Positions 10,208 to 19,475 of a DNA stretch of 64,000 bases are shown here, piece after piece (the stretch's first letter is position 1; each line of letters begins with the position of its first letter). Origin of the DNA: Bacteroidota bacterium (GTDB taxonomy: Bacteria > Bacteroidota > Bacteroidia > Bacteroidales > SKPS01); NCBI GenBank assembly GCA_022709695.1, contig JAKLII010000009.1:62001-126000 (forward strand). The letters are read 5' to 3'. The position numbers and the translations under genes are program-made. Below the pieces are notes generated by a model. That model was given only the letters and a program-made list of their open reading frames with translations, was not told where the DNA came from and made no database searches.

Positions 10208-11488
10208 CTACAACATTTTCCCGTGCTGAATCCGGTCTTGTTCGTACCGCATTGCAATGATGAGGATTACAATCCAGTAGAGCACATAGAAAACGATGTT
10301 CAGCAGTGCGAACACCCTGAAAAACTGCACTTCCGGGAGGTGGCTGAAAAACGACAGCGAGAGGATGGCCAGAAAGTACAGCACCTGCCATACAGCACCT
10401 ATCCTCACCTTTTCGAGGGCGATAATGAGGGTGCTCAGGGGTGATACCACAAACTGGATCATGAAGGCAGGAGCCAGTATGGCAGCCCATACCCCGGCGG
10501 TGGACCAGTTCTGTCCGAACAGAAAAGCAAACAGTGGTTCACCGGTAAACACGAAGAAAAGGGCCACTCCCACGGCAAACAGTGTTGTATAAAGTGAGAG
10601 TTTCAGGAAGCCGGGCAGTATTTTCTGGTGCATATTCCGCTGTTCCGAGAATTTCTGCAGCAGCACCTGCGACATGGCGGTGGTAATCAGTGCCAGTGGC
10701 AGAGCGAGCACCTGCCGGCTAAGGTCGAACTGGGCGGTGGCATTTGCCGAATAGAAACGGTTCACCATCACCACCGGGATCATCAGGCTGGCGGTATTGA
10801 GGATGGCCGGCAGTGCCTGGAAGAGGGGAAAATCGCGGTACCTGTGGGCAGCCTTCCGGATGGTTCCGGCATCCATGCCCGACAGGGAGTACCCTTTTCG
10901 GGCGCTTTGCCACCAGGAGAGGCCCATGTTCACCATCCGTCCTGCCAGATCGCCCCACAGGAGGCTGCCCTGCCAGCCTGCCAGTCCACCGGCCGACTGC
11001 ATGGCCCCTTCGGTAGTCCTGCGGGCAATCCGGTTGCCGGCAGAGGCTCTGAAGGCTTTATGGCGGATCAGCCAGTAGTTGAACGTTTGTCCGGCGCTGA
11101 AGAAGAGTACCCCCGGCGGGATAGCCCACAGCCAGATGCGTCCTGCAGCGGGCCACCCGGTAATCTTAACCACAGCATCGGGAAGGATGGCAATCACCAG
11201 GGCAAACAGGAACGAGAACACCACGCTGATGCCGAGCGAAAGGGTCACCAGAGCTGATGCATCGCGCGACTTTTCGGGCAGTACGATGGCCATCTCGTAC
11301 CGGAGCGTCACCACCACAATGAGGATGGAGGTGATGCTGTTGTACACGGCGAACAGGGCAAACACCTCGGCGTCGAACAGGCGGCGCAGCAGGGGCTGCA
11401 GCAGCACCGGGATCACCTGTGCAATGGCGGTGCCGGTGAGCAGTGTGGTGAAGTTTTTTATAAATCCTGATCGGGGCAGGCGTGCCAT
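10208..11488 (-). CDS. Polysaccharide flippase (Wzx-like, MOP superfamily)
   Basis: 426 aa with roughly twelve TM helices. The N-terminal FIKNFTTLLTGTAIAQVIPVLLQPLLRRLFDAEVFALFAVYNSI is typical of oligosaccharide flippases (Polysacc_synt family), followed by the RYEMAIVLPEKSRDASALV loop. It would move undecaprenyl-linked repeat units across the inner membrane. First gene of a likely minus-strand operon with the glycosyltransferase and wecB. Together with the two Wzy/WaaL-like proteins it completes a Wzx/Wzy-type pathway except for chain-length control, which is not in view. Confidence 0.85.
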   Translation of the reverse strand: MARLPRSGFIKNFTTLLTGTAIAQVIPVLLQPLLRRLFDAEVFALFAVYNSITSILIVVVTLRYEMAIVLPEKSRDASALVTLSLGISVVFSFLFALVIAILPDAVVKITGWPAAGRIWLWAIPPGVLFFSAGQTFNYWLIRHKAFRASAGNRIARRTTEGAMQSAGGLAGWQGSLLWGDLAGRMVNMGLSWWQSARKGYSLSGMDAGTIRKAAHRYRDFPLFQALPAILNTASLMIPVVMVNRFYSANATAQFDLSRQVLALPLALITTAMSQVLLQKFSEQRNMHQKILPGFLKLSLYTTLFAVGVALFFVFTGEPLFAFLFGQNWSTAGVWAAILAPAFMIQFVVSPLSTLIIALEKVRIGAVWQVLYFLAILSLSFFSHLPEVQFFRVFALLNIVFYVLYWIVILIIAMRYEQDRIQHGKML

Positions 11489-11652
11489 AATCTGCTTTGA
11501 GGATGCAAACGTAATTTTTTTTCAGAGAAAATCTCCTTTTTTTCGGTTTCGATCAACTATACAGACAAATACCGGAAAAAATGATCAGCTACAGGGAGAT
11601 TCAGCCAATGATCTGTAACAGCCGGCAGGCGGGGAAGCAGCTCGTCGTGCCG

Positions 11653-11682
11653 GCGCCACGCTGAGCCCCGTCAGTGTGGCGC
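11653..11682. promoter_or_regulatory. GC-rich stem-loop upstream of the 11744 gene
   Basis: GCGCCACGCTGA (11653-11664) pairs with TCAGTGTGGCGC (11671-11682) around a 6-nt loop, 12 pairs with one G-T wobble. No T run follows, so it is not a standard terminator. It sits about 60 nt before the start codon and may be a leader hairpin or a repeat remnant. Confidence 0.45.
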
Positions 11683-11743
11683 TTATCAGAGGGGGAGATC
11701 TGTGCAGAAAGAAAAAATAAGCAGTCATACAAAAAACAAAACC

Positions 11744-12838
11744 ATGAAAATCAGAACAAAACATATGCTCATCATCCTGCTGGCAGTCATCGCCTGTTTC
11801 ACCTACGGGCAGGCCCCGCTTCGGCAGGTAACCTACACCACCACCACCAGCAGGGTGTTTGCGGTGCCGAAGGGGATGAATATTGAGGAAGAAGTATCTA
11901 CGTACGACCTGACTAAAATGACCTCCATCGACAAAAATCAAAAAACGGATATCTCAATTGATCAGAACCATAAAACGGTCATCACCACCTGGTTTCTGGA
12001 AACACCGCGGTATACCTATGACTATGAATTCGGGGTTGGAAGCAGCATTACCAGTGAAACCGGAACCAGGATCTATGATCACGAAGGGCAATTGCTGAAT
12101 GAGATCCTGCATGATATTCCGGATCCCGGTTTTCAGATCGAGCCGGATATGGTACCTGATTTCGGACTGGTCCATCTGTTCACTCAAAGCCCCGATCAAT
12201 GGCAAACAGCCATGGAATTGCTGGACTATACCGTTTCCCTGAGCCCGGATGGCTCGGAACTGATTGCGGTAAACGACAGCATGGAAATCCGTATCAACCC
12301 ATCAAGGCTGACTTTCGAAACCCGTCTCTTCAGAGACAGCCTGATGGAGTATTCCGACTGGAACAAGTATCAGAATGTCGATGGAAAGATCATCCCCCTG
12401 GTTTCGGTACTCACCACATACGACCTGCTTGAAAACCATAAACGGTTTCAGCAAAGTGAAATTACCCGGTACAATTCCTATTACATACTGAACCACACCG
12501 GCGACACGGTGGTTTCCTGGTTTTCAAACACCGTGGCAGCTGCCAGAAAGGGGGATATCCAGATTGCCAGGTTTGAGGAGCAGGTCATCAAAAACGGAGC
12601 CCTGAAGGCATATCCTAATCCGGCCGCAGATGAGCTCAATGTTTCCATCCCGGCTTTCATCGGAGCGACTGTAGATCTTGAGATCTTGAGCCTGCAGGGC
12701 TCACTGATCCGGCGTATGGAGAACCTCAGTACCAATGCAGTGCACACCGTTGACATTTCGAATCTGCAGCCTGGTGGGTATATTCTGCGATGCGGAAAGG
12801 ATGGAAGATGGAAATCGGTAAGATTTGTGAAGAATTGA
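11744..12838 (+). CDS. Secreted protein with T9SS type A sorting domain
   Basis: 364 aa from ATG 11744, chosen because it places a signal peptide first (MKIRTKHMLIILLAVIACFTYGQ); the frame is open from 11702. The middle part has no recognisable fold. The last 75 residues form a T9SS type A domain: AYPNPAADELNVSIP, a central LEILSLQGSLIRRM strand pair and ISNLQPGGYILRC before a basic end. It should be exported by Sec, then secreted or surface-anchored by the type IX system. First of a three-gene plus-strand run. Confidence 0.8.
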   Translation: MKIRTKHMLIILLAVIACFTYGQAPLRQVTYTTTTSRVFAVPKGMNIEEEVSTYDLTKMTSIDKNQKTDISIDQNHKTVITTWFLETPRYTYDYEFGVGSSITSETGTRIYDHEGQLLNEILHDIPDPGFQIEPDMVPDFGLVHLFTQSPDQWQTAMELLDYTVSLSPDGSELIAVNDSMEIRINPSRLTFETRLFRDSLMEYSDWNKYQNVDGKIIPLVSVLTTYDLLENHKRFQQSEITRYNSYYILNHTGDTVVSWFSNTVAAARKGDIQIARFEEQVIKNGALKAYPNPAADELNVSIPAFIGATVDLEILSLQGSLIRRMENLSTNAVHTVDISNLQPGGYILRCGKDGRWKSVRFVKN

Positions 12839-12868
12839 TGAATTTATTTATTTTTAACACCTGAAAGA

Positions 12869-14467
12869 ATGAAGACACTATATTTTACATTGATTATTTT
12901 GTTGATATCGACCCTGGTTTCAGGGCAAACCGATACCGGAAATGCCGGTCACTTTGAAAACCGGTTGCTTCAGAACATCACCATTATCAAATCGGATCCG
13001 GGGGATGCGGCAAGGATTATTGATGGGCCTCCCGTGCATCCCATTCAACCCCATAGTGGAGCTCCGACAGAGGATCTGAGCCACTTAAACCGCCTTGTTT
13101 TCTTTATCCATGGACTAGGTGGGGAAATCACCTCCTGGGAGAGAGTAGCAAATGCTATGATGTATCCAAGTCAGCAAGGAGTAGGTTTTTACGCCAGAAA
13201 ATGCCATACTTTCAGATTTGGCTATGCCCCCAGTTACTCGACAATGGTTGGAGTTGCTGCAGACATGTCCAATGCAATCGGGGCTCAGGCCAACATTTAC
13301 AAGTCGTATCAGGGTTACAATCCAGATCCGAAAAACAACTTCATAATAGCACACAGTCAGGGTGGTATCGTAACAAGAACCATTGCCCATCTCGAGAAAG
13401 ATGCAGGTATCAATAATTATGGAGGGTATGTAACCGTGGCATCCAGCCTTCAGGGAGCCAGAATTCTCAACAACAGAGCCTCATTGTTGAATTTTGCCGA
13501 GGATGCCTGCAGCAAGCTTGCTGCAGGGAAATTGGCGGAATCCATTCCTGTTACGGCATCTGCAAAGGTTAATACAGTGTTGTTTGGGCTGAGCAAGAAA
13601 ATCATCAACTATTCCTGTTCGGGGTTAGGCACCATCCTGCCTGAGCTGTTCAAAGAATACACTTATCAACTGACAGATGACTATAAAGTGGGAGCCAGTC
13701 ATATATCCGACCTGAATGCCGCTACCAACCATCCGGAATTAATGCAGTTGCATAAAATTGCATTTTATGGCGTTGAGCCCCCTGAAAATATTCTATGGCG
13801 TACCTTTAACTGGATGATCAAACCAACCAACGGCGAACTCCCCTGGGAAGCCAATGATGACTTCTACCTGTTGCAAAGTTTTGTCATCCCAACCAGAAAC
13901 GACTACCAGAATTATTATCAGACCAACAAAGACAAATATATTTTTAATTATCAGAAGTATATGATATATAGCTGGTTACCTGTATTAGGGATCAGTTACT
14001 ACAATAAAGCTATGGGTTATCACACTAAAATGATACAGTGGGGAAAAGGTGTAACCTGGTTTGACAATGCAAATGAGGGTTGGAACAGTATTATCGGGGC
14101 ATTGGAGAAAACAACCACCACAATTTGTGAATGCTATTGTCTCCATAATGGCGTTTATTCCTATACCTATACCCCGGATTGCACGGACTGCGCAGTTTCA
14201 TGCCCCGGCTACCTCCTTTCATCAGGCCCGGTTACCCATATTACCTGGACCCGTAAGGAAAATGACGGAATTGTCCTGGCCGAAAGCGCCAAAGACCTGC
14301 CGGGGGCAACATTTCAACCACAAAAGCTTAACGGGATTGAAATCCTTGGGCAACCTCCTACTGGCTCCTCCCATTTTCAGATCAGGAACGACGAAGGCTT
14401 AAGAAAATATCTTTCAAAATTATTAGATGAAAAACTTGATCCTTGGTTTGCTCTTCAAATCCAATAA
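12869..14467 (+). CDS. Secreted alpha/beta hydrolase (PGAP1/DUF676-like lipase)
   Basis: 532 aa with signal peptide MKTLYFTLIILLISTLVSGQ. VFFIHGLGGEITSW provides the oxyanion HG loop and IIAHSQGG (Ser163) the nucleophile elbow, as in PGAP1-like and DUF676 lipases. A Cys-rich patch with eight cysteines occurs near residues 412-440, suggesting a disulfide-stabilised insertion. No T9SS domain is visible at the C-terminus, so it may be periplasmic or released otherwise. Stop and next start are 4 nt apart, so it is likely co-translated with the PQQ lipoprotein. Substrate unknown. Confidence 0.75.
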   Translation: MKTLYFTLIILLISTLVSGQTDTGNAGHFENRLLQNITIIKSDPGDAARIIDGPPVHPIQPHSGAPTEDLSHLNRLVFFIHGLGGEITSWERVANAMMYPSQQGVGFYARKCHTFRFGYAPSYSTMVGVAADMSNAIGAQANIYKSYQGYNPDPKNNFIIAHSQGGIVTRTIAHLEKDAGINNYGGYVTVASSLQGARILNNRASLLNFAEDACSKLAAGKLAESIPVTASAKVNTVLFGLSKKIINYSCSGLGTILPELFKEYTYQLTDDYKVGASHISDLNAATNHPELMQLHKIAFYGVEPPENILWRTFNWMIKPTNGELPWEANDDFYLLQSFVIPTRNDYQNYYQTNKDKYIFNYQKYMIYSWLPVLGISYYNKAMGYHTKMIQWGKGVTWFDNANEGWNSIIGALEKTTTTICECYCLHNGVYSYTYTPDCTDCAVSCPGYLLSSGPVTHITWTRKENDGIVLAESAKDLPGATFQPQKLNGIEILGQPPTGSSHFQIRNDEGLRKYLSKLLDEKLDPWFALQIQ

Positions 14468-14471
14468 CCTG

Positions 14472-15761
14472 ATGAATATGAAAGCTATCATTTGTGTTCT
14501 TATGACTATTTCGATATTATGCCAAGCAAGCTGTAAAAAGGAGGTGGTTGAAAAACCACCTCCTCCCCCACCTGACACTCCAAAGTATCAATCCAAAATG
14601 GACATAAAATGGCTGGAGCTGTATACCCAGGATACCTCTGGTGCATATTTCTTGGATCCGTACTTCTGGGGGGATCATGTGGTGTTTTGTACCGATATGC
14701 CGATATACAAAAACCTATTTCCTACCATGATGGCTTTTCATAAGATCCATGGGACAAAGCATCCTTTATGGAATGACCAGACAAAGGATCTTTCACAAGG
14801 ATACACGGACTATTTTCCTGATTGGAAACTTTTTGGATCAAATAATCATCTTGCCGTGCATTGTGCAAAAAATAGACTATTTGGATGGAATCTGAATACA
14901 GGAAACCTGGAATGGATGATCAACCATGCCCCTCTCTATGGTTTAGCAGAATTTTCCAAGGTTTTTGGGGATCCATACCACAGCGTCACAACCGCCAACG
15001 ATACCCAGACCAGGTTGATAAAAATCGACCCCGAAACCGGGGCAACCCAAATTATTGTCAGCCTGAATGCGGGCTCCAACGAAGGGATCAGTATCCTTCC
15101 CCCCTCAGGATGGGTCTCCCCAACCCACGACACTGTATTGGTTTTCCTGGTCCAGGGGTTTCGGAATGTCACCCAGGGATTTGTGAATGCCTATGCCTAC
15201 TGCCCTACCAAAAACAAGTTTCTTTGGAAAATTGAGCTTACTACGCCACACGGAATCACCACTATGAATGCTCCCCTGGTAATCCGCGATCGTGTGGTAT
15301 TTATTACCGCAGCAGGTTTGTTTTGTGTGGATATTCCTACCGGTACAATTAAATGGCAACATACATTCCCCAATCCCCTTAAAGGATTCAACTATAAACC
15401 TTTGTATGTCAACGGCAGGATTTACCAGCGATCAGGTGAAGATGTGATGGCACTTGATGCCTATTCAGGTACCATCCTCTGGGAATACAACGACAAAATC
15501 AACAATCTGGAAGGAGGATCCATGGCCTATTACAAAGGGAATCTTTACTTTACTGCTGAAGATGGGTACGATCCATACTATGCAAGGTACCTGTTTTGTC
15601 TTGACGGTGCCACAGGTAAACTGATATGGAAGGATAAAGGACCCCACGAATACAGCGGCATGGCCTTCGGGGTCATCGTGGATCCCGCCACCGGGTACCT
15701 CTACGCTACCGATGCCTTCCGGATGATGTGCATCGATTTGAACAACTCGCCGAAGCCCTGA
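14472..15761 (+). CDS. PQQ-like beta-propeller lipoprotein
   Basis: 429 aa from ATG 14472 (MNMKAIICVLMTISILCQASCKKE); Cys21 with the SCKKE context is typical of Bacteroidota lipoproteins, though the lipobox is weak. A proline run (PPPPPPDTP) forms a linker. The rest has PQQ-propeller repeats such as LFGWNLNTGNLEW, FCVDIPTGTIKW, VMALDAYSGTILWEYND and LFCLDGATGKLIWKD. No enzymatic site was seen; it is probably a scaffold or binding propeller on the outer membrane, working with the adjacent hydrolase. A remnant of the 3' end of a second copy lies at 16327-16412. Confidence 0.8.
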   Translation: MNMKAIICVLMTISILCQASCKKEVVEKPPPPPPDTPKYQSKMDIKWLELYTQDTSGAYFLDPYFWGDHVVFCTDMPIYKNLFPTMMAFHKIHGTKHPLWNDQTKDLSQGYTDYFPDWKLFGSNNHLAVHCAKNRLFGWNLNTGNLEWMINHAPLYGLAEFSKVFGDPYHSVTTANDTQTRLIKIDPETGATQIIVSLNAGSNEGISILPPSGWVSPTHDTVLVFLVQGFRNVTQGFVNAYAYCPTKNKFLWKIELTTPHGITTMNAPLVIRDRVVFITAAGLFCVDIPTGTIKWQHTFPNPLKGFNYKPLYVNGRIYQRSGEDVMALDAYSGTILWEYNDKINNLEGGSMAYYKGNLYFTAEDGYDPYYARYLFCLDGATGKLIWKDKGPHEYSGMAFGVIVDPATGYLYATDAFRMMCIDLNNSPKP

Positions 15762-15815
15762 GGATGTTTCAATTAATCGCCCAATAACCCCGGAGATGTA
15801 CCGGCTATTGGCGCC

Positions 15816-16142
15816 ATGCCCGATCATATCCATATCTTTATCGGTTATCATGTCAACGACCGGATTCCCGATCTGGTAAAGGAAATTAAAACTTCCAGCA
15901 ACAAATGGGTCAATGACAACCATCTCTCAAAGTTCAGGTTTGAATGGCAAAAGGGTTACGGGACGTTTACCCATTCGAGATCAAATATCGATCAGGTGGT
16001 AAGATATATTCTCGGGCAGGAGAAACACCATGCGAAAAGGAGTTTCAGGGATGAATACCTTGATATTTTGAGGCGCAATGAAATCGATTTTCAGGAAATG
16101 TACGTTTTCGAATTTTTCACTGATGTTTATGGTTGGGAGTAG
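15816..16142 (+). pseudogene. 5'-truncated RAYT / IS200-like transposase
   Basis: 108 codons nearly identical to residues 52-159 of the intact transposase at 16717. It begins at the HUH motif (MPDHIHIF) and retains the Tyr motif RYILGQEKHH but lacks the first 51 residues, so it cannot be active. Homology starts abruptly at about 15808. It is followed by the same REP array that follows the intact copy. Confidence 0.85.
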
Positions 16143-16144
16143 GG

Positions 16145-16320
16145 GGCGCTGCTACGCAGCTTTTGAATCTGGCCGTGGCCTGAATGCTACAAATAGGACG
16201 CTGCTACGCAGCTTTTGGTAATGGCAGAATGACGACGTATTCCAAAAGGGGCGCTGCTACGCAGCTCATTGATCGGGTCGTGTCCTGAATGCTACAAATA
16301 GGGCGCTGCTACGCAGCTTC
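16145..16320 (+). repeat. REP array downstream of the truncated RAYT (four units)
   Basis: The 13-nt hairpin GCTGCTACGCAGC (5-bp stem, TAC loop) occurs at 16148, 16200, 16253 and 16305, a period of 52-53 nt. Two of the units are preceded by GCTACAAATAGGRC. The array is nearly identical to that at 17199-17371. Confidence 0.9.
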
Positions 16321-16326
16321 AATGGT

Positions 16327-16412
16327 CATTGTGGACCCGCTACCAGATACCTACACGCCACCGATGCATTCCGGATGATGTGTATCGATTTGAACAGCAC
16401 TCCGAAACCCTG
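16327..16412 (+). pseudogene. 3' remnant of a second PQQ-propeller lipoprotein gene
   Basis: This segment matches the last about 90 nt of the gene at 14472-15761, including TTCCGGATGATGTG.ATCGATTTGAACA and the CCCTGAGG stop context, with substitutions and a small indel. Similarity continues weakly past the stop (CGCAAAACAATTGAGGAGATG versus CGCCCAATAACCCCGGAGATG). It shows that a gene-plus-RAYT unit was duplicated and then decayed. Confidence 0.75.
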
Positions 16413-16502
16413 AGGTTAATTCAGCGAACGCAAAACAATTGAGGAGATGCGACAGCCTATGGAGGTCAGCGCATCTCTTGCTTCCCAAAAACAATCTCCA
16501 TC

Positions 16503-16670
16503 TGTGTTGTAGCGCCCTCTTTGTAACACACAAGCACCACACCAACCACCAAGCTGCGTAGCAGCGCCCTATTTGTAGCACACGGCACCACGATACAAAA
16601 AAAGCTGCGTAGCAGCGCCCTATTTGTAGCACACCGCTCCACGCCACAAACCAAAAGCTGCGTAGCAGCG
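16503..16670 (-). repeat. Inverted REP array upstream of the intact RAYT
   Basis: The complementary hairpin GCTGCGTAGCAGC occurs at 16553, 16604 and 16657, followed by GCCCTATTTGTAGCACAC. A decayed unit is at about 16509. The orientation is opposite to the downstream arrays, so the transposase is bracketed by inverted REP clusters. A long minus-strand open frame here is only translated repeat. Confidence 0.9.
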
Positions 16671-16716
16671 CCCCAAAACACCACGCGCTACACCCTGTCA
16701 AAAACAACATTCAAAC

Positions 16717-17196
16717 ATGGCAAACACCTACACTCAGGCATATTTCCATCTGGTTTTCTCGGTACAAAACCGGGATGCCCTCATTCAAAAACACTGGAAA
16801 GACCGTCTTGAAAAATACATCACCAAGGTGGTGGAGGGCAATAAACATAAATTGCTGGCCATTGGCGCGATGCCAGATCATATCCACATCTTCATCGGTT
16901 ATCATGTCAACGACCGGATTCCGGATCTGGTAAAGGAAATTAAAACTTCCAGCAACAAATGGGTCAATGACAACCATCTCTCAAAGTTCAGGTTTGAATG
17001 GCAAAAGGGTTACGGGGCATTCACCCATTCGAGATCAAATATCGATCAGGTGGTAAGATATATTCTATCTCAGGAGAGACACCATGCAAAAAGGAGTTTC
17101 AGGGATGAATACCTTGATATTTTGAGGCGCAATGAAATCGATTTTCAGGAAATGTACGTTTTCGAATTTTTCACTGATGTTTATGGTTGGGAGTAG
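16717..17196 (+). CDS. REP-associated tyrosine transposase (IS200/IS605-like, RAYT)
   Basis: 159 aa Y1-HUH single-strand transposase. The N-terminal strand reads YTQAYFHLVFSVQNR; the HUH motif is H55-I-H57 (MPDHIHIF) and the catalytic tyrosine is probably Tyr115 in YILSQ (Y-x3-Q). It would cleave and join single-stranded DNA at REP hairpins. Flanking REP arrays point outwards in inverted orientation, the usual layout of a domesticated RAYT locus rather than of a freely mobile IS. A truncated sister copy lies 0.9 kb upstream. Confidence 0.9.
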   Translation: MANTYTQAYFHLVFSVQNRDALIQKHWKDRLEKYITKVVEGNKHKLLAIGAMPDHIHIFIGYHVNDRIPDLVKEIKTSSNKWVNDNHLSKFRFEWQKGYGAFTHSRSNIDQVVRYILSQERHHAKRSFRDEYLDILRRNEIDFQEMYVFEFFTDVYGWE

Positions 17197-17198
17197 GG

Positions 17199-17420
17199 GG
17201 CGCTGCTACGCAGCTTCTGGATCGGGCCGCGTCCTGAATGCTACAAATAGGACGCTGCTACGCAGCTTTTGGTAATGGCAGAATGACGACATATTCCAAA
17301 AGGGGCGCTGCTACGCAGCTCATTGATCGGGTCGTGTCCTGAATGCTACAAATAGGACGCTGCTACGCAGCTTTTGGTAATAGCGGAATGGCGATGCGCT
17401 ACAAAGGGAGCGCTGCTACC
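17199..17420 (+). repeat. REP array downstream of the intact RAYT
   Basis: GCTGCTACGCAGC units at 17202, 17254, 17307 and 17359 (period 52-53 nt), with a decayed fifth unit at about 17412. The spacer between here and the ATG at 17576 is AT-rich with an A8 run and probably holds the promoter of the T9SS gene series; no exact box is claimed. Confidence 0.9.
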
Positions 17421-17575
17421 TTCTTAAAATTCACAACAAGTCCTAAACACGAAAAAAAAATTTAGTTTTTTTCCGAAGATATTTTATTTATACACTACCT
17501 TTACATATCCCATTGAAAGTTTCGCTCTTTGAATTGAAAATCAGATTTCTGGTCAGATCCCTAATTCATATAACT

Positions 17576-19462
17576 ATGAGAAAACATTTACCCCTGCTGA
17601 TGTTTTTGCTTTTGCTTGGAGTTGGTACAGCCTTAAATGCCCAGACTGTTATTCCCCTTCCTGCCCAATCAAGCACTTTTTCCGGCAATTCACGTGGTAT
17701 GTGGTTCACCGCTCCGACTGATTTTGTGATCACCGGTGTGCGGGCACCCATCGACATCAACACCAACCCGCAATCGGTGCATCTGGTTAAATTCCCAACT
17801 GCCCCACCAGCGTATTCCTCAGTAACAACGGTGTTTACTACCCTGTATTATGGAGCCAATGTCGCTTCCACAGGATTTATCCCATTAAACATCCAGGTTA
17901 CCAGCGGCGATGTAATCGGGGTGCTGGCGGTACGGAACAACGGAAGCACCACCGGCATCACATCCTACGGTCCTTCAGGCCCTTATACGTCCAGCATCGG
18001 CACTTACCCGATAACCCTGCAGCGGCTTGGATGGCAGGGGAATATCATATCAGGCCCGGCTGTGAATTTCTGGAGTGAGGCTGGCGGTTCGCTGGGAAGA
18101 GTGGAAATCCAGTATGTAATGGCACTTCCCACCGATGCCTCACTTGAAGCTTTTATGAACGTGGGGGATTCGGTTTGCGCCGGGAATCAGCCGGTGGGCG
18201 TTACCCTGAAAAACAACGGTCCCAGCAACCTCAGCCAGGCGCAACTGAACTGGAAGGTAAACAGTGTGGTTCAGACCCCGTATGCATGGTCCGGAACTCT
18301 GGCAGTGGATTCCACTGCCAATGTCACGATCGGAACCTTTCCGTTTGCCGTGAGCACTACCTACGAAATTGTGGCATGGCTCTCGGGGGTTAACAACAAC
18401 TCCGATAGCGTACATACCAACGACACGATCCAGAAGGGTGGCATCATCGTGAAAAACGCTCCAATATTCACCCTGACGGATTCAATTGTTACCATTTGCC
18501 AGGGTGACAGTGCCTTCATTCAGGGAACCCTTGGAGGCATACCCCCGTGGAATTTTAAAATTACCTTCGGGACCACAACCGTTCCCATTACAGGTTACAG
18601 TAACACAAACTTTCTCTATCAGGTTGGACCCTCCGCTTCCACCACCTATTATATTACTGAACTTTATGATGCTTCAGGATGCGCGAAGCTGGATACCTTA
18701 AAACTCCAGGTACTGGTATCCCCGCAGCCCCCCGCCATCATCAACCCTGTGGGTTCTCCGGCCGCCTGCTTTGGTGATTCCGTATCGCTTATGGCAAGTG
18801 TTGGTTTGAATTTTACCTACAAATGGTACAAAAACAGTGTTCAGGTACCCTATGCCACCAGCTATGTGTTTCATGCAAAAGAGGGGGGTGCTTACACCGT
18901 TGTGGTCACCAGCTCCAATGGGTGCTGGAAAGTTTCACCTCCGCTGACAGTTACCATTCATCCCTTACCGATGGTGAACCTAGGGAACGACACGGTACTG
19001 CTGCTGAACAAAAACCTCCAACTCGATGCCGGTGCAGGCTTCACGGGATATGTGTGGTCAACGGGGGCAACCGGACAGTTTGCCATCATTGATACTTCCA
19101 ATACCGGCACAGGTGTACAGACGGTTTGGGTGATGGTCACCGATAACTACGGCTGTAAGGGATCGGATACCCTTCTGATTAATTTTACCAACAATCCCGG
19201 TATTGACGGAGCTGATCCTCAAAATCAGATGAAAATATTCCCGAATCCTTCAAATGGCAAACTGATTCTTCTGCAAGCAGGTATCCCTGACAAAACAAGA
19301 ATTATCAAAGTATTCAATTATAGTGGAGTCTGTGTTTATGCCATGAAGGCTGAAACAGAAGAGCTTCATCTGGATCTCACCTTCCTGCCCAACGGCATCT
19401 ACCGGATTGAATCAGTTTTAAAAGATACCATCTGGACTGAAATAATCATCATAACAAAATAA
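17576..19462 (+). CDS. Modular T9SS-secreted adhesin-like protein, paralog 1
   Basis: 628 aa from ATG 17576 (MRKHLPLLMFLLLLGVGTALNAQ signal peptide; the frame is open from 17513). Order of modules: a unique N-terminal beta domain (about 25-200) related to that of the 21355 paralog, a CARDB-like domain with DSVCAGNQPVGVTLKNNGPSNL, an Ig-like domain with TICQGDSAFIQGTLGGIPPW, the shared Ig-like module SPAACFGDSVSLMASVGLNF, the LGNDTVLLLNKNLQLDAGAGF domain, and a T9SS type A sorting domain starting IFPNPSNGK. Probably displayed on or released from the cell surface. First of eight tandem relatives. Confidence 0.82.
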   Translation: MRKHLPLLMFLLLLGVGTALNAQTVIPLPAQSSTFSGNSRGMWFTAPTDFVITGVRAPIDINTNPQSVHLVKFPTAPPAYSSVTTVFTTLYYGANVASTGFIPLNIQVTSGDVIGVLAVRNNGSTTGITSYGPSGPYTSSIGTYPITLQRLGWQGNIISGPAVNFWSEAGGSLGRVEIQYVMALPTDASLEAFMNVGDSVCAGNQPVGVTLKNNGPSNLSQAQLNWKVNSVVQTPYAWSGTLAVDSTANVTIGTFPFAVSTTYEIVAWLSGVNNNSDSVHTNDTIQKGGIIVKNAPIFTLTDSIVTICQGDSAFIQGTLGGIPPWNFKITFGTTTVPITGYSNTNFLYQVGPSASTTYYITELYDASGCAKLDTLKLQVLVSPQPPAIINPVGSPAACFGDSVSLMASVGLNFTYKWYKNSVQVPYATSYVFHAKEGGAYTVVVTSSNGCWKVSPPLTVTIHPLPMVNLGNDTVLLLNKNLQLDAGAGFTGYVWSTGATGQFAIIDTSNTGTGVQTVWVMVTDNYGCKGSDTLLINFTNNPGIDGADPQNQMKIFPNPSNGKLILLQAGIPDKTRIIKVFNYSGVCVYAMKAETEELHLDLTFLPNGIYRIESVLKDTIWTEIIIITK

Positions 19463-19475
19463 AATTCTGTCAATT

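Noticed and set aside
10149-10490. 114-codon N-terminal extension of the glycosyltransferase at 9033
   Set aside because: It overlaps the flippase gene in another frame and does not resemble a GT-B N-terminus.
16351-16710. 119-codon minus-strand open frame before the RAYT
   Set aside because: It is translated REP repeat (recurring LQIGRCYAA-like units) and part of the PQQ remnant, with no protein-like composition.
15807-17420. CRISPR array suggested by regular 52-nt repeats
   Set aside because: Intervals between hairpins are not unique spacers but copies of the same few sequences, and no cas gene is near; REP arrays explain them.
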